A stretch of 38,769 nt of DNA from Opitutus sp. GAS368 (GCA_945868215.1 CAMBLN010000006.1:1-38769), one strand, 5' to 3'. Counted from the first letter of the stretch, positions 1 through 7,949 are shown. Made by a program: numbers and translations. The notes: generated by a model from the letters alone, not told the origin.

Positions 1-38
1 ACGAGGGTGAAGCCCTTGTTGGAACGAATGTTTTTCAT
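1..38 (-). CDS. Prepilin-type protein, N-terminus only (cut by window edge)
   Basis: Only the first codons are present: reading leftward from the ATG at 38 gives MKNIRSNKGFTLV before the sequence ends. A short basic leader followed by K-G-F-T-L-[V/I] is the classic prepilin peptidase (PilD-type) cleavage and methylation site of type IV pilins and type II secretion pseudopilins. The next expected residue is the conserved Glu. An upstream in-frame TGA at 66-68 and no other start codon support this ATG. No Shine-Dalgarno sequence is visible. Whether it is a pilin, a pseudopilin or one of the abundant DUF1559-like verrucomicrobial or planctomycetal proteins cannot be told from 13 residues. Confidence 0.72.
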   Translation of the reverse strand, partial: MKNIRSNKGFTL

Positions 39-165
39 ATGAATCGTTTGTATGTATGCTAAGGCTCAAATGCGAGCAGTGAGATGATAGAACAAATTCC
101 TAAAGCAGGTCGCAAGCCGTATTTCGCCAGGTTTTTGTAAAGGGACTCTTAAAAATCCCTTCACC

Positions 166-684
166 TCATTTGGCCTTTTTTTTGGCCGCAGGTTTTTTCT
201 TCACCACAACCGTCTTCTTTTTCGCCACCGCTTTTTTGGCCGCCGGCTTGGCTTTCACCGTTTTATTCGCGGCTTTTTTCCCCACGGCCTTCTTCGCTGC
301 CTTGGGCTCGGCAATCAACCGGGCCACTTCCAAGACTTCGGCATCCTTCCAGAGCTTCTCCAGCGCATAGTTCTGGCGCTGCTCCGGAGTGAACAAATGC
401 GTCATGATCTGGTAGGCATCAACCACCGTCCAACCGCTGCCATAGGTGCCCGCCTCCATACCCGCGATCGGCTGCTTGGCATCATCCAGCACCCGCTCCA
501 CCTCAATGCGCAAGGCGCGCAGGTGCGGTTCCGAGTTACCCGTCGCCAGCACGAGGTAATCGGTGATCGTGGACTTCGCGCTCACCTTGAGCACGCGCAG
601 GTCACCGACCTTCTTGTCGTCGAGAGCGCGGACGAGCTTCTTGAGCAGTTCAAACGTGGAATCAGTCGGAGTCGGGTTGGCCAT
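166..684 (-). CDS. rsfS: Ribosomal silencing factor RsfS with a Lys/Ala-rich histone-like tail
   Basis: 172 residues from the ATG at 684; the open frame continues upstream into a repeat but similarity begins at MANPTPTDS. Residues about 10-125 form the RsfS/Iojap (DUF143) domain, with hallmarks such as ITDYLVLATGNSEPHLRAL and GSGWTVVDAYQIMTHLFTP. The family binds ribosomal protein uL14 and blocks subunit joining when nutrients are short. Ordinary RsfS ends near residue 120. Here residues about 127-172 are almost only Lys, Ala and Val (AKKA and KKKP type repeats), like histone H1 or AlgP tails, and would be disordered and strongly basic. It lies downstream of nadD on the same strand, the usual nadD-rsfS pairing. 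Confidence 0.93.
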   Translation of the reverse strand: MANPTPTDSTFELLKKLVRALDDKKVGDLRVLKVSAKSTITDYLVLATGNSEPHLRALRIEVERVLDDAKQPIAGMEAGTYGSGWTVVDAYQIMTHLFTPEQRQNYALEKLWKDAEVLEVARLIAEPKAAKKAVGKKAANKTVKAKPAAKKAVAKKKTVVVKKKPAAKKKAK

Positions 685-725
685 GTGGTTAATTAGGGTG
701 TGTCTGGGAAATAAACCGGTCCAGC

Positions 726-826
726 GCGAGGAAGAAAGGGCGCTCGGCCAAGGCGACCGAGGCGGAGGCGACCCAGCGGGTCGTGCCGCCGAGGGCAACG
801 CTGGCCCAGCGTCTTTTCCTCCTCGC
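726..826. repeat. Intergenic palindromic element between nadD and rsfS
   Basis: Arms at 726-744 and 808-826 are inverted repeats matching at 16 of 19 positions by hand alignment (GCGAGGA.GAAA.G.CGCT). Between them are two further perfect hairpins: GACCC-agc-GGGTC at 770-782 and ACGCTGG-c-CCAGCGT at 798-812. The element occupies most of the nadD-rsfS spacer and would fold in the transcript. No T-run follows on the minus strand, so it is not a clear terminator. It looks like a repetitive extragenic palindrome; copy number elsewhere is unknown. Confidence 0.6.
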
Positions 827-852
827 TCGCAGAGCTTCCGCGATGGACTGGG

Positions 853-1452
853 TTATTTCCCGGTCACACCCTTGGAGCGATACAAGCCGTTTTCGCGGAT
901 ATACTCAACCGTCTTGTGCGGGATCATAAAATCCACCGGCCACCCCGCACGCACCCTCTCCCGCACTTCAGTCGAACTCAACTCCACCTGATGCCCCTCG
1001 CACCAGCGCAGTCTTAATCCCGCGATATCCGCCCGCTCGACTGCTTTCCAACCCGGTCGCGCCAGCACAATGAACTCCACCTGTTTCACCAGTTCTCCGA
1101 TATCTTTCCAAAGGTGCAACCGTTCCACTTGGTCCGCCCCTATCACCCACGCCAGCTCCGCGTCGGGAAACTCCACCTGCATCGCCCGCACGGTATCGAT
1201 CGTGTAACTCACCCCGCCTTTGCGCACTTCATAATCCGACACATCAAAGCGCCCATCCCCTGCCACCGCCGCGCGCACCATCGCCAGCCGCGCCTCGGCC
1301 GAAACCTGCACAACCCCCGGTTTAAGCGGTGCCTGCGCCGCCGGCACAAAAACCAGCCGGTCAAGCCCGCCGCGTTCCAACGCATCCTGCGCGGCGATCA
1401 AGTGCCCGAAATGCACGGGGTCAAAACTCCCGCCCATAAAACCGATCTTCAT
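853..1452 (-). CDS. nadD: Nicotinate-nucleotide adenylyltransferase
   Basis: 199 residues from ATG 1452, close to the usual NadD length. It transfers AMP from ATP to nicotinate mononucleotide, making deamido-NAD in NAD biosynthesis. The start GGSFDPVHFGHL carries the nucleotidyltransferase HxGH motif (H14 and H17). The C-terminal SSTEVRERVRAG is the family's ISST.[IV]R ATP-binding motif, followed by the typical PHKTVEYIRENGLY ending. A longer reading upstream (to 1608) runs into the divergent gene and lacks similarity, so the ATG directly before KIGFMGG is chosen; GACGGGG just upstream is a weak ribosome-binding candidate. Its promoter region is shared with the divergent lyase gene that starts at 1558. 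Confidence 0.95.
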   Translation of the reverse strand: MKIGFMGGSFDPVHFGHLIAAQDALERGGLDRLVFVPAAQAPLKPGVVQVSAEARLAMVRAAVAGDGRFDVSDYEVRKGGVSYTIDTVRAMQVEFPDAELAWVIGADQVERLHLWKDIGELVKQVEFIVLARPGWKAVERADIAGLRLRWCEGHQVELSSTEVRERVRAGWPVDFMIPHKTVEYIRENGLYRSKGVTGK

Positions 1453-1557
1453 CCCCGTCACGCAAACGCCCCGTCCTTCCCCCCGCAAGGCGCATATTGC
1501 CGGCTGAATTCTGACTTCTGCATTCCGCCTGATTCTGCAAGGTTGCCCTCTCCTCGC

Positions 1558-2727
1558 ATGAGCTTCGACTTCGACACCGTTCCGCAGCGCCGCAACACCG
1601 ACTCCCAAAAGTGGCAGAAATACGCCGGCCGCGACATCCTGCCTCTCTGGGTGGCCGACATGGATTTTCGCTCGTCACCCGCCATCCTCGCCGCCCTCCA
1701 CGAGCGGGTCGAACACGGCATCTTCGGCTACGCCCGCCCTACCGCATCAACTGTCTCCGCCGTCACCGACGCCCTCGCCTCGCGTTACAACTGGTCCATC
1801 GCCCCCGCGTGGATCGTGTGGCTCCCCGGCCTCGTCTGCGGTCTTAACGTGACTTCCCAAGCCTTCGCCCAACCCGGCGAAGAAGTCCTCACGCTCACGC
1901 CCGTTTATCCGCCCTTCATGACCGCGCCCAAGAACAGCGGCCGCGTCTCCGTCACCGTTCCGTTCGTGCTCAACACGTCCGCATCGCCCGCCCGCTGGGA
2001 CATCGACTGGGACGCCCTCGAACGCGCCATCACCCCGAAGACCAAACTGTTCTTCCTCTGCAATCCCCACAACCCGCTCGCCCGCGTCTGGCGTCGCGAC
2101 GAACTCGTGCGCTTGGGCGACTTCTGCGCGCGTCACGATCTCGTCCTCTGCTCCGACGAGATCCACTGCGACCTGATCATCGACGAAACGCTCCCTCACA
2201 TCCCCACCGCCACGCTCTCACCCGACATCGCCGCGCGCAGCATCACGCTCATGGCCCCGAGTAAAACCTACAACGTCCCCGGACTTGGCACTTCGTTCGC
2301 CGTGATCCCCGACGCCGCACTCCGCGCCAAGTTCGTGCGCGCCACCGCCGGCATCGTCGCCGAGGTCACCACGCTCGGTTTCGCCGCCTGCGAAGCCGCC
2401 TACCGCGACAGCGAGCCGTGGCGCCAGGACTTGCTCGCCTATCTCCGTGGCAACCGTGATTTCCTCATCGACTTCCTCGCTCGCGAACTCCCCGGCCTGC
2501 ACATCGCAGCGCCCGTCGAGGCCACCTACCTCGCCTGGATCAACATCGAGTCGCTCAACCTCCCCGACCCCGTCGCCCACTTCGAACAACACGGCGTCGG
2601 CCTGAGCGAGTGCTCCTTCTTCGGCGCAAAACGCGGCACCCACGTGCGCCTCAACTTCGGATGCCCTCGCTCCACGCTCGCCGAGGCGCTTCACCGCATG
2701 AAGGCCGCCGTGCTCGCACTCGGTTAA
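1558..2727 (+). CDS. PatB/MalY-family PLP-dependent C-S lyase/aminotransferase
   Basis: 389 residues, the normal length of the PatB/MalY branch of fold-type I PLP enzymes. It begins MSFDFDTVPQRRNTDSQKW, the family signature that resembles the MalY/PatB start 'FD....R..T.S.KWD'. The PLP lysine is in SKTYNVPGL near residue 240, and FLCNPHNPLARVW and SDEIHCDLI supply other cofactor-site motifs. Family members cleave cystathionine or cysteine conjugates by beta-elimination; some (E. coli MalY) also moonlight as regulators. The ATG at 1558 is the family start; the open frame upstream overlaps nadD and is spurious. Its stop overlaps the convergent DCC gene's stop by four bases. Exact substrate is not predictable here. 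Confidence 0.88.
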   Translation: MSFDFDTVPQRRNTDSQKWQKYAGRDILPLWVADMDFRSSPAILAALHERVEHGIFGYARPTASTVSAVTDALASRYNWSIAPAWIVWLPGLVCGLNVTSQAFAQPGEEVLTLTPVYPPFMTAPKNSGRVSVTVPFVLNTSASPARWDIDWDALERAITPKTKLFFLCNPHNPLARVWRRDELVRLGDFCARHDLVLCSDEIHCDLIIDETLPHIPTATLSPDIAARSITLMAPSKTYNVPGLGTSFAVIPDAALRAKFVRATAGIVAEVTTLGFAACEAAYRDSEPWRQDLLAYLRGNRDFLIDFLARELPGLHIAAPVEATYLAWINIESLNLPDPVAHFEQHGVGLSECSFFGAKRGTHVRLNFGCPRSTLAEALHRMKAAVLALG

Positions 2728-3149
2728 TGCAAAATCCGCCGCGCCCACGCCGGGTCCGGCAAAGGCGTCGGCCTGTAGCGTCCGAACACCCGGTATCGCG
2801 TTCGCGCCACCACCTTGTAAACCGCGTCGCGCCAGCCGGCCGGCACCCGCTCCAGCACGCGCGCCAGCCGCCGCCAGCCGCCGCCCATCTCGGCCATCGC
2901 CCGCAACGCACCCGCCGTCCGCAGAAAACAAGCCGTGTCGGCCCGATCCGCATCTTCGATCAAAACCAGACTGTCGAAATCCTCCGTGTTCATCCCGCGG
3001 CTGCGCAAAAACGCCTGACCCGTGTGCCCTTGCAGCGGCGCGAAATACAACACGCCGCGACGGTCATGCTTGAGCATGAAACGCATCAGCGCGTTGCACA
3101 GCCCGCACTCTCCGTCATAGAGCAGGACCGGCTTGGGCGTGGTGGACAT
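2724..3149 (-). CDS. DCC-family thiol-disulfide oxidoreductase (DUF393)
   Basis: 141 residues with the defining N-terminal motif LLYDGECGLCNALMRF (residues 9-24), the DxxCxxC pattern of the DCC or YuxK family, plus the conserved FAPLQG segment (about 36-41). The family is thought to be thioredoxin-like from the Cys-x-x-Cys pair, but physiological partners are mostly unknown. Start ATG 3149 is preceded by GGGTGGGGCG, a weak G-rich ribosome-binding candidate. The gene is divergent from dus across 81 bases and ends within the stop of the PatB-like gene. A much longer frame running on to 4349 is antisense to dus and is not real. Confidence 0.87.
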   Translation of the reverse strand: MSTTPKPVLLYDGECGLCNALMRFMLKHDRRGVLYFAPLQGHTGQAFLRSRGMNTEDFDSLVLIEDADRADTACFLRTAGALRAMAEMGGGWRRLARVLERVPAGWRDAVYKVVARTRYRVFGRYRPTPLPDPAWARRILH

Positions 3150-3230
3150 CGCCCCACCCTGTCCGAAATCAGGTTCATTCGCAACCTCGACCAACGCCCC
3201 GCTGCGCCTCCATAGTCTGCGCCGCTTCCC

Positions 3231-4340
3231 ATGCGCATCGGCCCGCACACCCTCTCCTCCAACCTTTTTCTGTCTCCACTCGCCGGATACACCAACCTGC
3301 CCATGCGGCTCACCGTGCGGGAACTGGGCGGACTCGGCTGGGCCACCACCGATCTCGTCAACGCCCGCTCGCTCATCGAACGCAACCGCATGGCTCTGAA
3401 GCTCGTCGAGTCCTGCGCCGAGGACCGCCCGCTCGCCATCCAGCTGTTCGGTTCCGTGCCGGAGGAGATGCGCGACGCCGCCGTCATCTGCGAACAACTC
3501 GGCGCCCAGTCCGTCGACATCAACATGGGCTGCCCCGTCCAAAAGGTCGTCAAGATCGGCGGCGGCTCGGCCATGATGACCGAGCTCGACAAAACCGCCG
3601 CCCTCGTGCGCGGCATGATCGCCGCCGTTAAAATCCCCGTCACCGCCAAAATGCGCCTCGGCTGGGACGACGACAATCTCACCGCACCCGATCTCGCCCG
3701 CGTCTTGGAAGACGCCGGCATCGCCGCGATCTTCGTCCATGGCCGCACCCGCGCCCAAGGCTTTGCCGGCCAGGTCAACCTCGCCGGCATCCGCTCCGTC
3801 GTGCAGGCGGTGAAAACCATCCCAGTGATCGGCAACGGCGACGTCACCACCCCCGAGGCCGCCGGACACATGATCGAACAAACCGGCTGCGCCGGCGTCT
3901 CCGTCGGCCGCGGCGCCTTCTACGATCCGTGGATTTTCCGCCGCACCGACCACTACCTGCGCACCGGCGAACTCCTGCCCGAACCCACGCTCGACGAGCG
4001 CCTGCGCGTCATGCGCCGCCATTTCGAGCGCTACTGCGAATTCTACGGCGAGGAGCACGGTGCCAAATTCTTCCGCAAGGTCGCGCCGTGGTATGCCAAG
4101 CGTTTTGGTCCGGCCAAGCCGTTCAAAGCCCGCATCATCACGATCAAATCCCGCGCCGATTTCGAAGCCGCCATCGCCGAATTCCTCGAATGGCGGCTGC
4201 AGTTCTGCGACGCGGCCGGCGTATTGAAATCCCAATACGCACCGGGTCCGTTGGTCGCCTCCTTCATGCGCGATCCCGATGATCCGGTGTTCTCCCGCGA
4301 ATCCATCCCCGTGCCGAAGGGCCCGGTGGACACCTGGTAG
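3231..4340 (+). CDS. dus: tRNA-dihydrouridine synthase
   Basis: 369 residues of the Dus family: FMN-dependent reduction of uridines in the tRNA D-loop with NADPH. Visible landmarks are SPLAGYTNLPMR (FMN site), AIQLFGS, and INMGCPVQKV, whose Cys (near residue 102) is the catalytic acid. GGGSAMM, VTAKMRLGW, VHGRTRAQGF and VIGNGDV are further phosphate- and FMN-binding stretches, followed by the SVGRGAFYDPWIF segment. Overall it resembles DusB-like members. No Shine-Dalgarno precedes the ATG. It is convergent with the gene ending at 4346, only five bases away. The tRNA position modified cannot be decided from sequence alone. Confidence 0.94.
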   Translation: MRIGPHTLSSNLFLSPLAGYTNLPMRLTVRELGGLGWATTDLVNARSLIERNRMALKLVESCAEDRPLAIQLFGSVPEEMRDAAVICEQLGAQSVDINMGCPVQKVVKIGGGSAMMTELDKTAALVRGMIAAVKIPVTAKMRLGWDDDNLTAPDLARVLEDAGIAAIFVHGRTRAQGFAGQVNLAGIRSVVQAVKTIPVIGNGDVTTPEAAGHMIEQTGCAGVSVGRGAFYDPWIFRRTDHYLRTGELLPEPTLDERLRVMRRHFERYCEFYGEEHGAKFFRKVAPWYAKRFGPAKPFKARIITIKSRADFEAAIAEFLEWRLQFCDAAGVLKSQYAPGPLVASFMRDPDDPVFSRESIPVPKGPVDTW

Positions 4341-4345
4341 CCTGC

Positions 4346-5419
4346 TCAATAAGCCTTGCCCGCAAACAACCCGCCGTTCGTGCGAAAAACGACTTCTTTG
4401 CGCTCAAGATCCAGTCCGTCAAAGATGATGCCTTGCGAGGCGTCCACGACATCGCCGGGACGGACCAGACGGCCGTTGACAATCGCGCGCGGCGAATCCC
4501 CGGCCACCACCCCGACGATGCGCACCTCCGCTAGCCAGGCGCGAAACGCCATCGCCGCCGCCGAATTCGACTGGGTTGCCTTTGCGGGCTTCGCGCTGGC
4601 CGACGACGACTGCTGCATGACCGGCTGCGGCGGCAGCGGCGCGATTTGGGAGCTGGACAATGGCTGCCCCAGTGGCGGCTCGGGCGGCGGCAAGGGTGCC
4701 ACGCGCGGTGGAGGATTTGTCACGACCGGCAGCGGCTCCACCTTCGGCACCAGAAAATAATAAGCCACCGATCCCAGCATGAGAGGCGTGACGGCCACCA
4801 GCGCGATCATCAGCCACTTTTTTTTCGGCACCACCTTGGGCACCACTTTTGGAATCGGCGGCGGCAATATCACCGGTGGTGGCGGCATCATCGACGAGGG
4901 ACGCGGTGAAAGCGAGGCGGTGGCGGGTTTGACCACCACCGGCGGCAACGCGCCCACCATCTGCGATCCCGAAATGGACGGAGGAAGCGTGATAGCCACC
5001 GAGGGTAATGGCGGCAAAGCAGGCAACGGCGGAGGCACCCCGATAAGCGCGGCACTGGCCGCTTCCGCAGGGCTTGCCACCATCTTTAGCTTCAGACGAG
5101 GCAATCCCGACGCGTCTTCGCCAACACTCTCGGAAGCAGCCGGAGCAACGGCCGAAATTTCCCCGACAGGCAACGTCTCTTCGACCGCTTTCGTTCCCTC
5201 CGCTTCAGCCGACAGCTTCGGTTTTAGGCGAAACCGAACAGGACTTTCAGACGCTGCCGGAGCAACCACCGGCGTATTAACAACCCCGCCATCAGTTCCA
5301 GTGCCACTGATCGCCGGCGGCACAACATCCGGTGCCGCCGGACTCGCGGCAACCGCAGGCTCATCCTCACGCTTGCGCGGACGCAAGCGGAGTTGAGGAG
5401 GCTGTGCTTCGTCACTCAT
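4346..5419 (-). CDS. Pro-rich single-pass membrane protein with PilP/GspC-like C-terminus
   Basis: 357 residues. Residues about 1-195 are disordered, Ala/Pro-rich, and carry three copies of a short basic motif (LRLRPRK, RFRLKPKL, RLKLKM) spaced through the acidic Ala/Ser background. A poly-Pro run leads to KKKW and one transmembrane helix (LMIALVAVTPLMLGSVAYYF, about 203-222). After another Pro-rich spacer the last about 70 residues form a compact domain (RIVGVVAG, AIVNGRLVRPGDVV, GIIFDGLDLERKEVVF). Its pattern of short beta strands with GxLVxxGDxV resembles the small periplasmic domains of PilP, GspC or GspB in pilus and type II secretion assembly. That likeness is inference; no function is claimed. 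Topology predicted: N-terminus in the cytoplasm. Confidence 0.8.
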   Translation of the reverse strand: MSDEAQPPQLRLRPRKREDEPAVAASPAAPDVVPPAISGTGTDGGVVNTPVVAPAASESPVRFRLKPKLSAEAEGTKAVEETLPVGEISAVAPAASESVGEDASGLPRLKLKMVASPAEAASAALIGVPPPLPALPPLPSVAITLPPSISGSQMVGALPPVVVKPATASLSPRPSSMMPPPPVILPPPIPKVVPKVVPKKKWLMIALVAVTPLMLGSVAYYFLVPKVEPLPVVTNPPPRVAPLPPPEPPLGQPLSSSQIAPLPPQPVMQQSSSASAKPAKATQSNSAAAMAFRAWLAEVRIVGVVAGDSPRAIVNGRLVRPGDVVDASQGIIFDGLDLERKEVVFRTNGGLFAGKAY

Positions 5420-5507
5420 GAGGATTGCAAAATACTTTTTTTAACTCTGAGCGACTTCTAATTCTCAACGGATCCGGTTCATCCGCATTTTTTCGCCGCA
5501 ACGGCTC

Positions 5508-6806
5508 TCAACGACGGCCGCGAAAGCCGCCGCCTCCGCCCGAACGACCACCACCGCCTCCACCTCCACCTCCGCCACCGGCGGGCCGGCCGGATTGGCC
5601 TTGGCCCGGACGCTGTCCACCACCGCCGCCCTGGCGACGCTGCTGTTGCTGGCCTTTCTTGGGATAAGACGGATTCATAACGAACGGCTGATAGGGAAAC
5701 CCTTCGAGCCGCAGCTCGGGAATCTTCGCCCCGATGAAGCGCTGGATGTCACGGATGTCGTCGGCGTTTTCCGGCGAGACCAGGGTAAACGCGTCGCCCA
5801 CGGCCATCGCACGACCGGTGCGGCCGATGCGATGCACATAGTCCTCGGGATTTTCCGGCACGTCGTAGTTGATCACATGGGTGACACCCGCGACATCGAT
5901 GCCGCGCGCGGCGATGTCGGTGGCGACCATGATCTCGTATTTGCCGCTCTTGAAGCCGGCCAGCGCCTCGATGCGCTGATTCTGGGAACGATTCGCGTGA
6001 AGCACCGCGACCGTGTGCTTGGCGGATTTAAGCCGCGCGGCGATTTTATCGGCGCCATGTTTGGTGCGGCTGAACACCAGCACACTCTGGAAATCAGTTT
6101 TCTGAAGCAGCGCGACCAACAGATCGAACTTCTGCGCCCAGGCCACGGGATAAAGCGCGTGGTTGACCGACTGGTTGACGGAGCGGTTCACCCCGCACTC
6201 GACGCGCTCGGGATTCTTCAACGCAAACGACGCGACGGCCGCGATCTCCGGAGGAACCGTCGCCGAGAAGAACAGCGTCTGCCGTCCCTTGGGGCAGCGC
6301 GCAATGATGTCTTTGACGACAGGCAGGAAACCCATGTCGAGCATGCGGTCCACTTCATCGAGCACCAGGATCTCGATGGTGTTGAGCGAAAGTTCGCCGC
6401 CCTTGATGTAGTCCATCAGGCGGCCCGGCGTGGCGGAAATCACATCCACGCCGCGCTTGAGTTCGTTGCGCTGGGCACCGTAACCGACGCCGCCGAACAG
6501 CGCCACCGTGCGGATGTCGGTGTGACGCGCAAAATCGCGGAACGCCGTCTCGACCTGCGCGGCAAGTTCGCGCGTGGGCTCAAGGATAAGCACGCGGGGC
6601 GCGCGGCCGTGGGCACCGAGCCTGGTCAGAATGGGCAGCGCAAAGGCAGCGGTCTTGCCGGTGCCGGTCTGCGCCGAGGCGATCAAATCGCGGCCGGAAA
6701 GCACCACGGGAATCGCGCGCAATTGAATGGGGGTCGGATCGGTGTAACCGGCCGAGACTACGCCGCGGAGAATGTCCGGGGAAAGATTGAGACTTTTAAA
6801 AGGCAT
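5508..6806 (-). CDS. rhlE: RhlE-type DEAD-box (here DEVD) ATP-dependent RNA helicase
   Basis: 432 residues from ATG 6806 (MPFKSLNLSPDIL). Motifs in order: Q-motif region TPIQLRAIP, motif I AQTGTGKT (45-52), PTRELAAQ, ATPGRLMDY, motif II DEVDRMLDMGF, motif III FFSATVP, ATDIAARGIDVAGVTHVINYD, and motif VI HRIGRTGRA. Motif II reads DEVD instead of DEAD. The C-terminus from about residue 385 is nearly all Gly, Arg and Gln, ending GGFRGRR, an RGG-like RNA-binding tail. RhlE-type helicases remodel RNA in ribosome maturation and mRNA decay, often under cold stress. The next gene upstream codes for an RRM protein with a similar tail, which suggests a shared role. Confidence 0.93.
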   Translation of the reverse strand: MPFKSLNLSPDILRGVVSAGYTDPTPIQLRAIPVVLSGRDLIASAQTGTGKTAAFALPILTRLGAHGRAPRVLILEPTRELAAQVETAFRDFARHTDIRTVALFGGVGYGAQRNELKRGVDVISATPGRLMDYIKGGELSLNTIEILVLDEVDRMLDMGFLPVVKDIIARCPKGRQTLFFSATVPPEIAAVASFALKNPERVECGVNRSVNQSVNHALYPVAWAQKFDLLVALLQKTDFQSVLVFSRTKHGADKIAARLKSAKHTVAVLHANRSQNQRIEALAGFKSGKYEIMVATDIAARGIDVAGVTHVINYDVPENPEDYVHRIGRTGRAMAVGDAFTLVSPENADDIRDIQRFIGAKIPELRLEGFPYQPFVMNPSYPKKGQQQQRRQGGGGGQRPGQGQSGRPAGGGGGGGGGGGRSGGGGGFRGRR

Positions 6807-6941
6807 GGGATGCAAAAACGGGTCGGGCTGAATACCCGCGCACAAAAGCGCCGGCAGAGGGACGCGCGACCCGCGCGCCCACGGACGGAATTCAATCGAA
6901 TAACCGTCCTGAAAAAAGACCGCCGAAGCAGTCGGAAATCG

Positions 6942-6981
6942 GAAAACAAAAAGGGCGAGTCGCGATTAGGCGACCCGCCCT
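6942..6981 (-). terminator. Intrinsic terminator downstream of the RRM protein gene
   Basis: On the minus strand, GC-rich arms (6969-6981 and 6952-6963) flank a five-base loop at 6964-6968; the lower-stem sequence includes AGGGCG pairing with CGCCCT and GTCGC pairing with GCGAC. The hairpin is followed directly by TTTTTGTTTT. It lies 40 bases after the RRM gene stop and before the helicase gene, so the two are probably separate transcripts or the helicase depends on read-through. Confidence 0.8.
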
Positions 6982-7020
6982 CGAAAATTTCGTGATCAGC
7001 CATTTAGGCCGAAACAGGAA

Positions 7021-7395
7021 TTAGTAACGGCGATCGCCGCCGCCGGAGCGGCCGCCACCACCGAAGCCGCCACGGCGCTCGCCGCCGCCGAAGCCGCCGC
7101 GACCACCGCCGCCGCCGCCACCACCGAAGGAACGGCCAGCGCCTTCCTCTTTCGGACGGGCTTCGTTCACAGTGAGAGCGCGGCCGCCGAGATCGACGCC
7201 GTTGAGCTTCTCAGCAGCAACCTTGGCTTCCTCGGGGGAGGAGAAGGTGACGAACGCGAAACCGCGGGGACGACCGGTCATTTTGTCCATGGCGACATAG
7301 ACATCAGTGACGTTACCGAACTGGCCGAAAGCCGAACGGAGTTCGTCTTCGGAGGTTTTGAAGGACATGTTGCCAACGTAGAGTTTGGAACTCAT
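7021..7395 (-). CDS. RRM-type RNA-binding protein with glycine-rich tail
   Basis: 124 residues from ATG 7395 (MSSKLYVGNMSFKTSEDEL). Residues 1-80 are a single RNA recognition motif with RNP2 LYVGNM and RNP1 RGFAFVTF. The last about 35 residues are Gly/Arg-rich (GGGGRGGFGG and GGGRSGGGDRRY). This architecture is the bacterial and cyanobacterial Rbp or plant GRP type, often cold-inducible and a likely RNA chaperone. An in-frame upstream start at 7485 would add 30 residues without similarity, so the RRM-proximal ATG is chosen. A stem-loop ACGCTT/AAGCGT at 7502-7523 lies upstream and could be in its leader. Confidence 0.92.
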   Translation of the reverse strand: MSSKLYVGNMSFKTSEDELRSAFGQFGNVTDVYVAMDKMTGRPRGFAFVTFSSPEEAKVAAEKLNGVDLGGRALTVNEARPKEEGAGRSFGGGGGGGGRGGFGGGERRGGFGGGGRSGGGDRRY

Positions 7396-7670
7396 AGGAT
7401 AATTCGTCGATTCCCGTCCGCTGCCAGTCCGTTCCCGACTATCGGGTTTCAAATCATCCCGGGTCCAAACCCACTGACGACTCACCAGTTCCTGTCATCT
7501 AACGCTTCTCTGACGATAAGCGTCTTGAGATGAACGATGATCCCCTAAGCGCAAGAAAAATCGCGACATATCACATTCGCTCCCCTCTCAAAAAGATCGG
7601 CAACGCGTTTGAAATCAGCCGCTCCATGCGCTTCCTGTGTGCTGGATATAACCCACTCTTTCCCACCTCC

Positions 7671-7949
7671 ATGTTCGCCAACCTGCTGCAACTTATCACC
7701 CGCCGCGCCCCCACCGAGGACTACGACCACGCCTTCGTCAAAGACGTGCGGATCAATCCTCCGCGCGAGGCTCGTAATCGTCGCTCCGAGCGCTGGCTGG
7801 TCGCCGGCTGGGCTCTGATCACCGCAAAGTGCGCGGCCATCTGGTGGCTCATCGAAACCTACAACGTCCCCATCCATCCGCTTTGGCTGGTGGCACCCAC
7901 CGTTGCCTTTGGCCTCCTTGCCACCGCCGTTTATATCTGGCGCGATTAA
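7671..7949 (+). CDS. Small two-helix membrane protein, unknown
   Basis: 92 residues from ATG 7671 (MFANLLQLITRR). An acidic and basic N-terminal part (about 1-41, with ten Arg) precedes two hydrophobic helices, WLVAGWALITAKCAAIWWLI (about 42-61) and PLWLVAPTVAFGLLATAVYI (about 70-89). Topology predicted: hairpin with both ends in the cytoplasm. No family recognised. The open frame extends upstream to 7530, but that part is not membrane-like and overlaps the RRM gene's leader region; start uncertain. It is followed after 11 bases by the DUF5069-gluconokinase gene on the same strand. Confidence 0.6.
   Translation: MFANLLQLITRRAPTEDYDHAFVKDVRINPPREARNRRSERWLVAGWALITAKCAAIWWLIETYNVPIHPLWLVAPTVAFGLLATAVYIWRD

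Noticed and set aside
1114-1557. N-terminal extension of the PatB-like gene
   Set aside because: It is antisense to nadD, lacks similarity, and the conserved family start is at 1558.
1486-1557. Direct-repeat regulatory site in the nadD/PatB divergent region
   Set aside because: GAATTCTGACTTCTGCATTC looks repetitive, but units are too degenerate to define an operator.
3150-4349. 400-codon extension of the DCC gene
   Set aside because: It mirrors dus on the opposite strand; its composition (Gly, Asp, Ala, Val) is typical of an antisense shadow in GC-rich DNA.
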